A stretch of DNA of 64,000 nucleotides from JAHQVK01 sp036788295 (GTDB lineage Bacteria > Myxococcota > Kuafuiibacteriia > Kuafuiibacteriales > Kuafuiibacteriaceae). Positions 24,303 through 33,282 of the stretch are shown piece by piece (position 1 is the first letter of the stretch; every line of letters starts with the position of its first letter). The translations under genes and the position numbers were made by a program. The stretch lies in the NCBI GenBank assembly GCA_036788295.1, contig DAIQNR010000003.1, positions 78,162-142,161 of the forward strand, written 5' to 3'. The notes under the pieces are model-generated. The model saw nothing but the letters and a program-made list of their open reading frames with translations, was not told the origin of the DNA and made no database searches.

Positions 24303-26054
24303 GTGCAGCGGTGGATGGGTCATCGAGGGTTTTCGTGGGCGCTCCTGGCGCTCGCCGCGTGCGGCGGGGGGTCCGAAGACCCGGCGCCGGATGCAGGGGT
24401 CCCTGTCGACGTCGGATCCGAGGACGCGGGTTCTGAGGACGCAGGTCCCGACGACGCGGGTTCCGACGACGCGGGTCCGCCGCCGATGCCGTGCCCGGAC
24501 GGCATCGAGGCCCGGCGCTTGGCCCCGCCCGACCCGAGTTTCGGGTTTGGCGACCTGGCCGGGGACTTCACCGTCACGACGACGGACGGGTCGTTTTCGC
24601 TGTCCGAGCGGTGGACCGGCTGTGATTCCTACACCTTCGTGGGCTACGTGCCGCTTCGGGGCGACGCGCCGACCCAAACCGACCGGCTGTGGACGTCCCC
24701 GGTGGAGACGCTGCTCGGCACCCCGAGCGGAGCCCACTTCTTCTTTCTGTCCTGGGAGCCGACCGAGGCCGACCGGCGGGCGAGGGTGGAGTCGATGCAG
24801 GGCCGAATCGAGGCCGCGATCGCCAGCCTCCCGGCGGAGGAGCAAGCGGGGCAGCGGGCCCGGTTTCATTTCGTGATCGACGCTCCCACCGGCATCGAGG
24901 GCAGCGTCGGCCAGTTCCTGCGCGACTACCGCGCGTACATGGACGACCCCGCCGGCCGGGTGGACCTCGGGGACCGGGGGGTGGCGCCGCCGCCGTTTCC
25001 GTTTGCCTTCGCCATCGACCGCCACCAGCGCTGGGATCCGGTCGGCAACCTGTCCGAGATCGTGGGCGGCAACTTCGCCCTTCGAATGGTGAGCTACCTG
25101 CCCGATTTCTTCGACCACAAGGCGCGCATCGCCCACCGAGTGCAGACGGAGCAGGAGGTGTGGACGGCCGAGCTTCTCGACGCCGAAGTGACGGCCCGGG
25201 TCCACCAGCTCGAGGCGACCTTGCCCACCGGGGCCGAGATGGCCCGGTTCGACACCCTGGAACTCGACCTGACCGACGTCTGCCGAGAGCGCAACGTCTT
25301 TGCTTGCTCGGAGTGGGACCGGATCGCCCGGTTCGACCTCTGCCTCGACGAAGCGTGCACCGAGCGCCGCGAGCTCATCCGGTGGATCACCTCGTATTGG
25401 CGCCGAGGCGAGCAGCGCTGGATCATGGACGCGAGTCCGCTGCTCGGTCTGCTCTCGGACGGGGGCCATCGCCGGTTTCGGCTCGAGCTCGGCCCCGAGT
25501 GGGAGCGGCCCACCCCCAGGGTGATCCGAGCGGTCCTGCGGCTGTCGCGGACTGGAGGCCTCCGCTCGGCGGGGGCGGTCCGGGTCTTCACCGGAGGTCG
25601 GTTCGAGCAGAGCGGGGAGGCGAACTACAACAACCGGGAGCCGGTCGCCTTCACCCCGCCGGCGACGGCCCAGCGGGTCGAGCTGGTGCTGCTGCTCAGC
25701 GGGCATGGGCAGGTGCAGCCGTCGAACTGCGCCGAGTGGTGCGACCACCGCCATCGGTTCACGGTGAACGGGACCGCGTTGCCGGAGGTGCGGCACGAGG
25801 GCCGGGTCGGGTCGATCGGGGGCTGCGGTCCGGCGTCGGCTCGCGGCGTGGTCCCCGGCCAGTGGGGCAACTGGGCCCCCGAGCGGGCCTTCTGGTGCCC
25901 AGGGCTGCCGGTGGAGCCGATCCGCCTCGACATCACCGAGTTGGTCCGGCTCGGCGAGGAAAATCAGGTCGGCTACTCGGCGACGGTGCCGGGCACGATC
26001 GTGCTGCCCGGTGGGGACATCGCCCTGTCTGCCTACGTCGCTTGGTTCGAGTAG
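24303..26054 (+). CDS. PNGase F-related lipoprotein
   Basis: 583 residues. The signal ends at a lipobox (ALLALAACGGG); next comes an Asp-Ala-Gly linker repeated several times (EDAG, DDAG) that should space the protein from the membrane. The C-terminal 180 residues match peptide-N-glycosidase F: a segment with NCAEWCDHRHRFTVNG, GGCGPASARGVVPGQWGNW and ERAFWCPGLPVEP, the Cys-Trp-rich fingerprint of the PNGase F C-terminal lobe. The first part (60-330) resembles its N-terminal lobe or an extra domain. If active it would remove N-linked glycans from glycoproteins outside the cell. The catalytic acids are not confirmed by eye. Confidence 0.75.
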   Translation: MQRWMGHRGFSWALLALAACGGGSEDPAPDAGVPVDVGSEDAGSEDAGPDDAGSDDAGPPPMPCPDGIEARRLAPPDPSFGFGDLAGDFTVTTTDGSFSLSERWTGCDSYTFVGYVPLRGDAPTQTDRLWTSPVETLLGTPSGAHFFFLSWEPTEADRRARVESMQGRIEAAIASLPAEEQAGQRARFHFVIDAPTGIEGSVGQFLRDYRAYMDDPAGRVDLGDRGVAPPPFPFAFAIDRHQRWDPVGNLSEIVGGNFALRMVSYLPDFFDHKARIAHRVQTEQEVWTAELLDAEVTARVHQLEATLPTGAEMARFDTLELDLTDVCRERNVFACSEWDRIARFDLCLDEACTERRELIRWITSYWRRGEQRWIMDASPLLGLLSDGGHRRFRLELGPEWERPTPRVIRAVLRLSRTGGLRSAGAVRVFTGGRFEQSGEANYNNREPVAFTPPATAQRVELVLLLSGHGQVQPSNCAEWCDHRHRFTVNGTALPEVRHEGRVGSIGGCGPASARGVVPGQWGNWAPERAFWCPGLPVEPIRLDITELVRLGEENQVGYSATVPGTIVLPGGDIALSAYVAWFE

Positions 26055-26073
26055 AGCCCGCGGCCCATCGAGC

Positions 26074-27192
26074 TCATCGAGGCGGGAGGGCGGCCAGCCC
26101 CACGACCCCGGCCGAGACCGCCGGACGCAGGGCCAGGGCGACTCGCTCCGGCAAGGGGGACGAGCCGACCGCGGCCCCGAGCAGCACCGCGGCGGCGAGC
26201 GCAGCGCGCTCTTGGCGGCGCTCCCGTCGAGGCGAACGTCCGCTGAGGATGCGGTCGATCGCGGCGACCGCCTCCCCGGCGGTGGCCGGACGGTCTTCGG
26301 GCCGGGGCGCGGCGAGCCAGCGCACGAGGGCCCGGGTCGAGGCTCGGACATGGGGCAGATGTCCGAGCCGATCCTCGCATTCCCGCGCCTTTTCGAGCAG
26401 GACGTCGGCGGCCGGACCGTGGAAGGGGGCGGTGCCGGCGAGCAGGGTGTGCAGGGTGACGCCCGCCGCGTACAGGTCGGCGGCCGGGCCGCAGCGGTCG
26501 CCGCGGGCCTGCTCGGGGGGCATGAAGCACGGGCTGCCGACGACGAGCCCGGCCCTGGTGGTGTCGTGCTCCTGGCGCGCTCGGGCGACCCCGAGGTCGG
26601 CGAGGCGAGGGACGATGGTCCCGTCCGCGGCTCGGTCGAGCAGCACGTTGGCCGGCTTCACGTCCCGGTGGACGATCCCGTGGGCGTGCAGAGCGGCGAG
26701 CCCGCACAGCACGTCCCGCAGCACACGGAGCGCGCGGTCTTCGGGGAACGGCCCCAGGTCCCCGAGGCAGGTCTCGAGGCAGGGACCCGCCGCCCGCTCG
26801 AGCACGAGGTGATCGACGGGGCCCTCCCTCAGAAAATCGAGCACGGCCACCACGTTGCGATGGAAAACCAAGCGCCCGACCCGAGCCTCGCGCTCGAAGC
26901 GGAGGCGGAGCTCGGCCGAGGCAGCGACGTCCCCAAAGAGGGTCTTGATCGCGACCGACCGGCCGCTCGGCACGTGGAGGGCGTCGTGGACCCGGGCCAT
27001 CGCCCCTTCCCCCAGTCTGTGCCCCACGAGGTACTCGCCGCCGAGCACGCGACCCACCAAGGGGTCTTCGACGGTGGCGATCAGGCGAACCCCGTCGTGG
27101 GCGCAGTGGCCGGGCCCCGTTCGGTACACCGAGCGGCACGCGGGGCAGTGGTGCAGACCCGAGTTGGCGCGGTCGGATGGCATGCAGGCCAT
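26074..27192 (-). CDS. Ser/Thr protein kinase with an N-terminal zinc-ribbon-like motif
   Basis: 372 residues. The N-terminus has paired cysteines (CPACRSVYRTGPGHCAHDG) as in zinc ribbons placed before many myxobacterial kinases. The kinase domain is at about 45-300: LGEGAMARVHDA (glycine loop), VAIKTLF, HRDVKPANVLL with the catalytic Asp, PRLADLGVARA where DFG is replaced by DLG, and SPCFMPPEQARGD. A C-terminal hydrophobic stretch (AALAAAVLLGAAVGS, ALRPAVSAGVVGLAAL) suggests membrane association. DLG-type kinases can be active. Alternative start at the ATG at 27183. It is divergent from the LarA-like gene. Confidence 0.85.
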   Translation of the reverse strand: MACMPSDRANSGLHHCPACRSVYRTGPGHCAHDGVRLIATVEDPLVGRVLGGEYLVGHRLGEGAMARVHDALHVPSGRSVAIKTLFGDVAASAELRLRFEREARVGRLVFHRNVVAVLDFLREGPVDHLVLERAAGPCLETCLGDLGPFPEDRALRVLRDVLCGLAALHAHGIVHRDVKPANVLLDRAADGTIVPRLADLGVARARQEHDTTRAGLVVGSPCFMPPEQARGDRCGPAADLYAAGVTLHTLLAGTAPFHGPAADVLLEKARECEDRLGHLPHVRASTRALVRWLAAPRPEDRPATAGEAVAAIDRILSGRSPRRERRQERAALAAAVLLGAAVGSSPLPERVALALRPAVSAGVVGLAALPPR

Positions 27193-27427
27193 GGTCGCGT
27201 ACCGGTCCAAGCTCACCGAGGTCCTCACGATTTTCGAGGTAAGCAGAATCCGGGCCACCCCTGCGGACTCGGATCGGCGGGGGAGCGAGCGAGCGCCAAG
27301 GACACCGGCGTCGGTCGTGGGGTCGGGCGCCGAGACACCCGAGGTGGGGCGGCGAAGTGGTGGGTCCGAAGCCCACCTGAGGAACGAGGCGTTGACTGCC
27401 CGTCCCCTGCCGACCAGAACCCCGGCG

Positions 27428-29017
27428 GTGATTCCGCGGGAGAAGGACAACGTCGTCTACATCGACTCCGACAGCGCCCCTCGCATCCTCCATTTCGGTG
27501 AGGATTTCCTGTACGAGCAGCTGCCGATCGGGACCCGCGTCATCTACCCGAACCCGCCGATCAAGGGGCTCGCGCAGCCCGACGCGGCCATTCGCTACGC
27601 GCTCAACCACCCCGAAGAGATGCCGCCGCTCTACGCGCTGCTCGAGCCGTCCATGAAGGTGACGATCGTCATGGACGACATCTCGCTGCCGCTGCCGGCG
27701 ATGCGGCTGCCCGACGTCCGCCAGCGGGTGCTGACCATCCTGCTCGAGCAGCTCGCCGACCATGGGGTGGACGACGTGCGGCTGCTGGTCGCCAACGCGC
27801 TGCACCGCCGGATGACCGCCGGCGAGATGCGGCGCATGGTCGGCAGCAAGATCTTCGATCGCTTCTACCCGAAGCGGTTCATCAACCACGACGCCGAAGA
27901 TCCGGACGCGATCGTAACCCTAGGGGAGACCGACATCGGCGAGGTGGTGAAGACCCACCGGTGGTGCGCCGAAGCCGACCTCACCATCTATGTGAACATC
28001 AACCTGGTCCCGATGGACGGGGGCCACAAGTCGATGGGCATCGGCACCACCGACTACCAGGGGCTGAAGGCCCACCACAACCCGCGAACGATGCTCGAAG
28101 TGGATGGGTACATGGACCCGGCCAAATCCGAGCTCGCCGCTTCCGGCGATCGCATCGGCCGGGTGCTCGATCAGCACCTGAAGGTGTTTCACATCGAGAC
28201 CGCGCTCAACAACCGGATGTACGACCGGAGCATGAACTTCCTCGCCAAGAACGAGGATGACTTCTCCGAGCTCGACCGGCTCGCGTTCTTCGGTCTGCGC
28301 AAAGTGCTCGGCCGACTGCCCCGATCGGCGAAGCGCGAAGTGTTCCACCGGGTGCCGTCCCCGTATGAGATCATCGCGGTGCACGCGGGCAAGACCGAGC
28401 CGGTGCACCGAAAGATCCTCGAGAAGAACTACGAGCAATACTGCGTGCCGGTGAAGGGTCAGGCCGACGTGATGATCACCGGCATCCCGTTCATCAGCCC
28501 CTACAACGCCAACAGCATCCTGAACCCGCTGCTGGTGCAGGTCATGGCGCTCGGCTACATCTACAATTTGTACCGGGGCTCACCGCTGTTGCGGGATGGG
28601 GGCGTGCTCATCATCACCCATCCGCTGTTCGACCAGTTCGACCAGCGGTTTCATCCCAGCTACATCGAATTCTTCCACCGCTGCCTGACCGAGACACGGG
28701 ACAGCTTCACGCTGCACCGGCGCTTCGAAAAGGAGTTCGCGACGAACCCGACGTACATCGAGATGTACCGCCGGGGGAACGCCTTTCACGGCGCCCATCC
28801 CTTCTACATGTGGTACTGGGGCGACTCGGGCCGGTCCAGGGTGGGAACGGTCATCTGCGTGGGAGCTGAAAACGAGCACGTCCCCCGGATCTTGGGCTGG
28901 GAGCGGGCCGCGACCCTGCACGACGCGATCGAGCGGGCCAAGGACCTCACCCGCCCGAACCCCGAGATCTCGATGCTGCATCTGTCGCCGATCTTGATGA
29001 CCGACATGAAGGGGTGA
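27428..29017 (+). CDS. LarA-like (lactate racemase/DUF2088-type) protein
   Basis: About 529 residues. It shares the LarA fingerprint: MDDISLPLP at 82-90, ANALHRRMT with His126, DGGHKSMGIG with Lys201, and HHNPRTM with His216/217. In LarA the nickel-pincer cofactor is held by Lys184 and His200; here Lys201 and His217 have the same spacing of 16. LarA's substrate Arg (three residues after the conserved Asp) is Leu87 here, so lactate is unlikely. The cofactor synthesis genes larB, larC and larE are not in the window. It is followed six bases later by an HAD-IB phosphatase. The start is not certain (GTG 27428, or TTG 27392 with GAGGAACGAGG before it). The reaction is unknown. Confidence 0.75.
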   Translation: MIPREKDNVVYIDSDSAPRILHFGEDFLYEQLPIGTRVIYPNPPIKGLAQPDAAIRYALNHPEEMPPLYALLEPSMKVTIVMDDISLPLPAMRLPDVRQRVLTILLEQLADHGVDDVRLLVANALHRRMTAGEMRRMVGSKIFDRFYPKRFINHDAEDPDAIVTLGETDIGEVVKTHRWCAEADLTIYVNINLVPMDGGHKSMGIGTTDYQGLKAHHNPRTMLEVDGYMDPAKSELAASGDRIGRVLDQHLKVFHIETALNNRMYDRSMNFLAKNEDDFSELDRLAFFGLRKVLGRLPRSAKREVFHRVPSPYEIIAVHAGKTEPVHRKILEKNYEQYCVPVKGQADVMITGIPFISPYNANSILNPLLVQVMALGYIYNLYRGSPLLRDGGVLIITHPLFDQFDQRFHPSYIEFFHRCLTETRDSFTLHRRFEKEFATNPTYIEMYRRGNAFHGAHPFYMWYWGDSGRSRVGTVICVGAENEHVPRILGWERAATLHDAIERAKDLTRPNPEISMLHLSPILMTDMKG

Positions 29018-29023
29018 ACGGCG

Positions 29024-29740
29024 ATGATGCGAAAGGTCAACGTGCCCTGGCGGGGCGAGGCAGACCCGGCGGAGCGCTCCACCGCCGCCGCCTTCTACGA
29101 CATGGACGGGACCCTGGTGCGCACGAACCTCGTCCACAGCTACCTCTTCGTCGCCAAGAACGAGCCCAGTCTCACCCGTTCGTTCACCAAGGCGGCGCTC
29201 GGGCTGCTCGAGCTGCCCGCGTTCGCGCTCGCCGACCGGCTGTCCCGGGCGCTGTTCAACGAGCTGCTGTACGCCGGCTACCGGGGCGCCTTCGCCGACC
29301 GCCTCGCCGAGCTCGCGGAGGAGCACTTCGAAGAGGTGCTGCGGCCCAACATCTTCCCCGGGGTCTACGAGCTGGTGGACAGCGCCCGAAAGAAGGGCCT
29401 TCGCCAGGTGATCGTGTCGGGCAGCCTCGACGTGCTGGTGGCGCCGCTCGCCCGGCACCTCGGCATGGATGACTTCATCTGCAACCGGCTCGAGATGAAG
29501 GATGGCGTCGCCACCGGCAAACTCATCAAGCCGGTCGTCGCCGGGGCGGTGAAGGCCCGGCTGCTGCAGGAGTACGCTCGGACCTTCGGCGTCGACCTGC
29601 TGGACAGCTACGGCTACTCCGACAGCTACAGCGATTACGCGATGCTCGCGGTGGTGGGGCGGCCGGCGGCGGTGAACCCCGACCGCCAGCTCCGCCGGGC
29701 CGCCACCGAACTCGAGTGGCCGATCCTCGACGTGCGCTGA
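29024..29740 (+). CDS. HAD-IB family (SerB-like) phosphatase
   Basis: 238 residues. HAD motif I is FYDMDGTLVRTN near residue 28; motif II is QVIVSGSLDVLV; motif III is the Lys in the KPVVAGAVKARLL region; motif IV is YGYSDSYSDYAML. These are the PSP/SerB-like HAD-IB hallmarks, with a helical cap between motifs I and II (SFTKAALGLLELPAFALADR). The ATG at 29024 is six bases after the LarA-like stop, so the two are translated from one message. No reaction is assignable; the product or substrate of the LarA-like enzyme is a candidate. Confidence 0.88.
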   Translation: MMRKVNVPWRGEADPAERSTAAAFYDMDGTLVRTNLVHSYLFVAKNEPSLTRSFTKAALGLLELPAFALADRLSRALFNELLYAGYRGAFADRLAELAEEHFEEVLRPNIFPGVYELVDSARKKGLRQVIVSGSLDVLVAPLARHLGMDDFICNRLEMKDGVATGKLIKPVVAGAVKARLLQEYARTFGVDLLDSYGYSDSYSDYAMLAVVGRPAAVNPDRQLRRAATELEWPILDVR

Positions 29741-29756
29741 GCGGCCCCGCGCTCGG

Positions 29757-31265
29757 TCACCCCCCGTTCAGGGTGTAGCGGCGGGCGTAGCCGGTCTCGA
29801 GGTCGGTGAGCGCGATCTCCACCAAGCCGAGCGGCGTCACCTCGTACTCCTCGCGGACCATGGGCCCGCAGGCCCGCCGCTCCACCGGCACCTCCCCGAG
29901 GTTGACCCCGGGCTGGCGCAAGCGGGGGTCGAACGGGAACGTGATCTCGCCGATGGCCTGGAGGCGCTCGTGGGGCAGCCCTCGGGCGTCGAGGTGGCTG
30001 GTCTCGACGAACCGGTAGCGCCCTAGGTTGTGGGCGGCCCGGTACTCTCGCTGGATGCGGGCTCGGCCCAGCTCGCTCTTCGTGATCGCCGCTTCACGAC
30101 CGAAGATCGGGTCGAAGGCGACATCTTTCCCCGCCTCGAGCTCCCGGAACACCCCGAAGAAGCGGGAGAGGCGACCGGTGACCTCGAAACCCGCGGTCTC
30201 GTCGGCGGCGATGGCGAGGCCGATGGCCACCGCGGCGGAGGGGTGGGGCGATCGGTGCACCCGGCGCCCGAGGTCCTGGCGGAGCCGCCGGCCCACCACC
30301 GGCAGCGCGCTGCCGCCGCCGACGACGTAGAGCCCGGCCAGCGGCCGGGACTCGGCCGCCTCGAGCACCGAGCCCATCGCCTCGATCGTGCGCTCCACCA
30401 GCGGGAGGCAAGCGTCGTAGTAGTCGGCGACGTCGAGCCTGGCCTCGCCCGCCCCGAGGCCGAGCTCGGACAGGTCGAGCAGGATGCGCCGGCTGTTCGG
30501 GTTCAGGCCCTCCTTGGCCACCCGGGCCCGCTCGAACAGCTCGGCTCCGGCGGCGCCCGATGGCGGCGCCGCGCCCACCTGCTGAAGCGCCATCTCCACG
30601 AGGACCTCGTCGAAGTCGTCGCCGCCGAGCCTCGGGTCTCCGCCGGTGATGACCACGTCGTGGTGGAGGTCGCAGAGGTGGACGAGCGCGGCGTCGAAGG
30701 TCCCGCCGCCGAGGTCGTAGACCACGACGTGCTCTCGGCGGCCGTTCAGGGTGCGTCGAAACCGGTGGGTGTATTCGAAGCCGGCCGCGGATGGCTCGTC
30801 CAGAAAGCCGAGCAGCGAGAAGCCGGCCCGCCGAAACCCGTCGATGGTCACGAAGCGCTGGGGGCCGAGCGCATGGGCGGGGGTGGCGACCACCGCCTCG
30901 AGCGGCCCCCCGTCATCCGGGGCGTTCGACGCGGTCCGCAGCGCCTCGGCGAGGGCCCGAAGAAACCGGACGAGCACGTCCTCGATCGTGAACTCGGTCC
31001 GGCCGAGCCGCACCCGGTGATGGGGCATGACCCCCTCGCCGCCGAGCAGCCGCTTGAACGAGCGCACGACCGTCCAGCCCGGCACCCCGACCCGCTCGAG
31101 GGCGTCGAAGCCGAAGACCAACTCACCGCCTCGTTCGGCCAGAACGCTTGGGAACCAATCGCAGACCTCGTCGCTGTGGTTCGAGAAGCTGACCACCGGG
31201 TAGTTGCCCCGGTCGCTGACCGCCACAACGGTGCGCGTGGTTCCAAAGTCGATTCCTAGTCTCAC
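29757..31265 (-). CDS. Hsp70/DnaK-like ATPase
   Basis: 502 residues. The actin-fold ATPase is complete: LGIDFGTTRTVVAV (phosphate 1), VVATPAHALG (connect 1 region), VVVYDLGGGTFDAALV (phosphate 2) and AGLYVVGGGSALPVVGR (adenosine). After residue 370 the C-terminus is about 130 residues (ERRACGPMVREEYEVTPLGL, ending YARRYTLNGG), shorter than the DnaK substrate-binding domain plus lid and not recognisably similar to it. This suggests a specialised Hsp70-like ATPase. The GTG start at 31265 gives VRLGIDFG. No J protein or GrpE lies beside it; the J-domain-like protein at 11220-12092 is a candidate partner only. Confidence 0.88.
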   Translation of the reverse strand: MRLGIDFGTTRTVVAVSDRGNYPVVSFSNHSDEVCDWFPSVLAERGGELVFGFDALERVGVPGWTVVRSFKRLLGGEGVMPHHRVRLGRTEFTIEDVLVRFLRALAEALRTASNAPDDGGPLEAVVATPAHALGPQRFVTIDGFRRAGFSLLGFLDEPSAAGFEYTHRFRRTLNGRREHVVVYDLGGGTFDAALVHLCDLHHDVVITGGDPRLGGDDFDEVLVEMALQQVGAAPPSGAAGAELFERARVAKEGLNPNSRRILLDLSELGLGAGEARLDVADYYDACLPLVERTIEAMGSVLEAAESRPLAGLYVVGGGSALPVVGRRLRQDLGRRVHRSPHPSAAVAIGLAIAADETAGFEVTGRLSRFFGVFRELEAGKDVAFDPIFGREAAITKSELGRARIQREYRAAHNLGRYRFVETSHLDARGLPHERLQAIGEITFPFDPRLRQPGVNLGEVPVERRACGPMVREEYEVTPLGLVEIALTDLETGYARRYTLNGG

Positions 31266-31568
31266 GGCAAGATGATCTTGGCCCGATCTTCTCGTGCGCG
31301 CGAGTCCCTCATGGACATCGAGGTACGATTCTTCTCCCCGAGGTGATCCTGGGTGGGCCGACGGTCCCCCGAGGTCGTTCGGTTTCGAGCCGGTGGGCGC
31401 GACGCCGCCGGGGTGGGCGGATGTCTCCGTTCACGCGAATTCGGGCTTCGACGCGACAAAGACCAGTGAGGTTCTGAGCTCGATTGCGTCTTTTGGGTGA
31501 AATTCACGCAACCGACCGGGGTCGGGGACGATACGGTCGCGCACCTACATAGGTGAGGCAAAACCTAC
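31266..31568. promoter_or_regulatory. divergent intergenic region with palindrome and possible calpain promoter
   Basis: About 300 bases between the Hsp70-like gene and the calpain-like gene. Near the calpain start there is TACGGT at 31532-31537, a 14-base inverted repeat CACCTACATAGGTG at 31542-31555, the Shine-Dalgarno-like AGGTGAGG at 31551-31558, and ACCTACAT repeated at 31543-31550 and 31563-31570 (the second includes the AT of the ATG). The inverted repeat covers part of the ribosome binding site and could be an operator or regulatory hairpin. Nothing else is seen; the left part has no gene. Confidence 0.4.
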
Positions 31569-33282
31569 ATGCCCAACGTGACGTTTCGTGACCCCCAGGT
31601 CCGGCGCTTCGTTCGCGACCTCGGCCGCCTCGAGTCGGCCCAGCTCACCGACGAGAACGTGCTCCGCTTGCTCGCGGCGGTCGGGGACCGCCCCTCCCGC
31701 CGGGAAGGCGAGGTCTACGCCGACATCACCCGGCCCGGCCTGTCTCGCTCCGAGCAGCTCGAAGCGGCCCAGTCGGGGATGAACCGCCGGGAGCGGGCCG
31801 ACGTGGCGACGCTGCTCGACCGATCGGGCCTCGCCATGAGTCCTGGGGCCCGGAACTTTCTCGAGGCGCTGCTCGGCCGCGCCCCGCTGTCCGCCGAGGG
31901 GCCGCTGTCGGTCGATGGGGATCAGAAGGACGGAATCCGCGGGCGCGCGCGCCCCGGGGACCAGGTCGAAGCCATCAACCTGAGCACCGCTCCGTCGGGG
32001 CGGCTCCATCTCACCGACACGGTGGTCATCGGGGAGGCGGGGCTGGATGGCCGCTTCGTCGGCCGACTCCCCGACCTGCGGGAGGGGGACATCGTGAGGC
32101 TGCGGGCCCGCGGCCCCGGCCGGACCCCCACCGATTGGCTCACCGTCCGGGCCTGGGGGCTCGAGCGTGCGGACACCCGAAACGCGGTGGTCAACCTGGA
32201 GCGGATGGACCTCGTCCTCCGAGAGGGTGGCATCGCCGTCGCCCACAACACCGCTCGGCCCCTGTCCGAACCGGGGGCCATCGTCCGGTTCGAGAACGCC
32301 CGCACCGGCAAGACCAAGGAGGTGACCGTCACTGAGGCCGGGTCTCTGCCCGAAGGCCTGACCCTCGACGGGCGGCCGGGCGACCGGTTTCGGGTCGCGG
32401 TGTCCGACGGCGCGAACAACCGAGATTTCCGCGAGGTCGCGGGCACGCTGGTCGCGCCCGGGCAGACGGCGGGCGGCGGGGCCCGGGACCTCCCCGACCC
32501 GCTGCCGACGAAGGGAAACCAGGGGCCAGACGGCGAGGCGAAGGTGCCGAAGGCGTGGTTCGAGGGGCCGCTGTTTTCGGACGGACCGTCCGCGGCCGAT
32601 GTGCGGCAGGGGGCGATCGGCAACTGCTACTTCCCGGCCGCGCTCGCAGCGATCGCCCACGCGCGGCCGGACGCGATCCTCGAGGCAATAGAGCCGGTAG
32701 GGGACGACGTCTACCGGGTGCGATTCTTCGAAAATGGGTCCCGGCGCCGCCCGGTCGAAGTGGAGGTCGACGCCGACCTCTACGTCCGGTCGTTCGGCGG
32801 CCCGATCTATGGGAGCACGCCGAGCGGCGCGACCCGGTCGGGAATGGAGCTGTGGTACCCGCTCATGGAGAAGGCCTACGCTCAGTGGAAGGGGGGCTAC
32901 GAGGCGATCGGCAACGGCGGGATCGCCGGCCGGGTCATTTCGGAGGTCCTCGGGGGCTCGTACGACTACGAACGGGTCAACCCGGGCAACGCGCACGCCA
33001 TCTACCGGATCGCGTCGGCAGCGGCGGAGGCAGGGCGGCCGATGGCGGCGGGCACCCACGGTACGGAACAGGCTGAAATGTACGCGAATTCAGGCATTTA
33101 TGCCAACCATGCCTACTCGGTGCTCGGGGTCGAGGAGGAGGGCGGAAAGCGGTTCCTTCAGCTTCGGAACCCGTGGGCCCAAGGAGAGCCGGGAAAACGA
33201 CGGAAAAAACGACGGGTTCTTTCGATTGAAGCTCGAGGACTTCGTGAAGTACTTCAGTAGCCTGCACGTAGCGAGAGTCTGA
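31569..33282 (+). CDS. calpain-like cysteine protease (C2 family), frameshifted near its 3' end
   Basis: About 570 residues if one base is skipped. Residues 1-340 are a non-catalytic region with no signal peptide (MPNVTFRDPQVRRFVRDLG) and beta-rich segments. The calpain core has QGAIGNCYFPAALAAIA with catalytic Cys353, YANHAYSVLGV with His514, and LRNPWAQGEPG with Asn534. The reading frame given by the start codon ends at 33260 after an unusual basic tail. The +1 frame from about 33192-33212, across A-rich runs, gives NDGFFRLKLEDFVKYF, the normal calpain end, stopping at 33282, where TGATG couples to the next gene. Either a sequencing error, a mutation or recoding. Calcium dependence is not shown. 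Possibly a secreted or delivered effector. Confidence 0.75.

Noticed and set aside
29757..31265. A plus-strand 409-residue frame over the Hsp70-like gene
   Set aside because: Antisense shadow with no recognisable domain. The minus-strand frame has full Hsp70 motifs.
33192..33212. Programmed -1 frameshifting at the A AAA AAC-like run in the calpain gene
   Set aside because: The needed shift is to the +1 frame, while a -1 slip would enter a different frame without the calpain end.
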